Origin: Candidatus Moraniibacteriota bacterium
GTDB taxonomy: Bacteria > Patescibacteriota > Minisyncoccia > Moranbacterales > GCA-2747515
Assembly (NCBI GenBank): GCA_027016355.1
Contig: JALWAF010000017.1
Span: 1-5,090, forward strand
DNA: 5,090 nucleotides
Direction of reading: 5' to 3'
Both the position numbers and the translations under genes were made by a program. This document shows positions 4,984-5,090 of the stretch, piece by piece. Below the pieces are notes generated by a model. The model had not been told where the DNA came from. It ran no database searches and worked only from the letters and a program-made list of their open reading frames with translations. Numbering within the stretch: the stretch's first letter is position 1; every line of letters begins with the position of its first letter.

Positions 4984-5090
4984 ATGAAATGGAATATAAA
5001 AAATAAACAAAAAGAAGGTATTAAAGACGTAAATCTACATCCGATTATCGAACAATTGCTTTTGCAAAGAAATATTGCTACAAAAGATGC
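4984..5090 (+). CDS. recJ: RecJ-like single-stranded-DNA exonuclease, N-terminus only
   Basis: Only the first 35 codons are in the window and the frame is open at the right edge. The peptide starts MKWNIKNK and continues with HPIIEQLLLQRNIATKDA. This matches the usual RecJ opening: a short MKW-type strand, then an LxxLLxxRGI-like segment in which a helix is followed by T-x-x-A leading to FL. RecJ degrades single-stranded DNA 5' to 3' in recombination and mismatch or base-excision repair. The catalytic DHH motifs would lie downstream and cannot be checked here. The ATG follows an extended -10 box by eight bases with no Shine-Dalgarno sequence, so translation is probably leaderless. The assignment rests on a short N-terminal match. 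Confidence 0.7.
   Translation, partial: MKWNIKNKQKEGIKDVNLHPIIEQLLLQRNIATKD

Overview
The window is a low-GC bacterial segment with every recognisable gene on the + strand: five complete genes and the first codons of a sixth. The standard genetic code fits. The 694-residue reading frame contains no in-frame TGA, and all five complete genes stop with TAA or TAG. An AT-rich genome, an ADP-forming acetate-CoA ligase used for energy, a degenerate response regulator with a long disordered N-terminus, and apparently leaderless genes would suit a fermentative Patescibacteria/CPR-type organism. That placement is inference, since no taxonomic marker is present.

Left part (1-1392). A pair of degenerate 35-bp-period direct repeats (11-73) lies just upstream of a candidate extended -10 promoter. 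This promoter would drive a 303-aa protein that I read as a divergent EAL-domain (cyclic-di-GMP phosphodiesterase family) protein. It keeps most metal-binding residues, but loop 6 and the second Glu of the EGVE motif are eroded. A 47-aa very basic mini-protein follows, with its own candidate promoter and a clear Shine-Dalgarno sequence. A long imperfect hairpin with a 14-base T-rich tail (1307-1392) closes this part.

Middle part (1389-4655). A leaderless-looking promoter leads straight into a fused alpha-beta ADP-forming acyl/acetate-CoA ligase (694 aa, both phospho-relay histidines present). After 25 bases comes a 373-aa response-regulator-like protein. Its receiver domain has Gly at the phospho-acceptor position and Arg in place of the conserved Lys, so it is probably a pseudo-receiver.

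Right part (4656-5090). A 63-aa protein of unknown function is a neat single-gene unit with a candidate promoter, a strong Shine-Dalgarno sequence and a perfect 10-bp terminator hairpin. The -10 of the next promoter sits immediately behind that terminator's T-rich tail, and the gene it leads into begins like RecJ and runs off the window.

Two themes recur. Most candidate promoters carry a TGn extension of the -10 box. The genes also fall into two initiation classes: the EAL-like gene and the two mini-proteins have good Shine-Dalgarno sequences, whereas the CoA ligase, the response regulator and recJ have none. A functional link between the EAL-like protein, the pseudo-receiver and the ligase is possible but not shown by the sequence.
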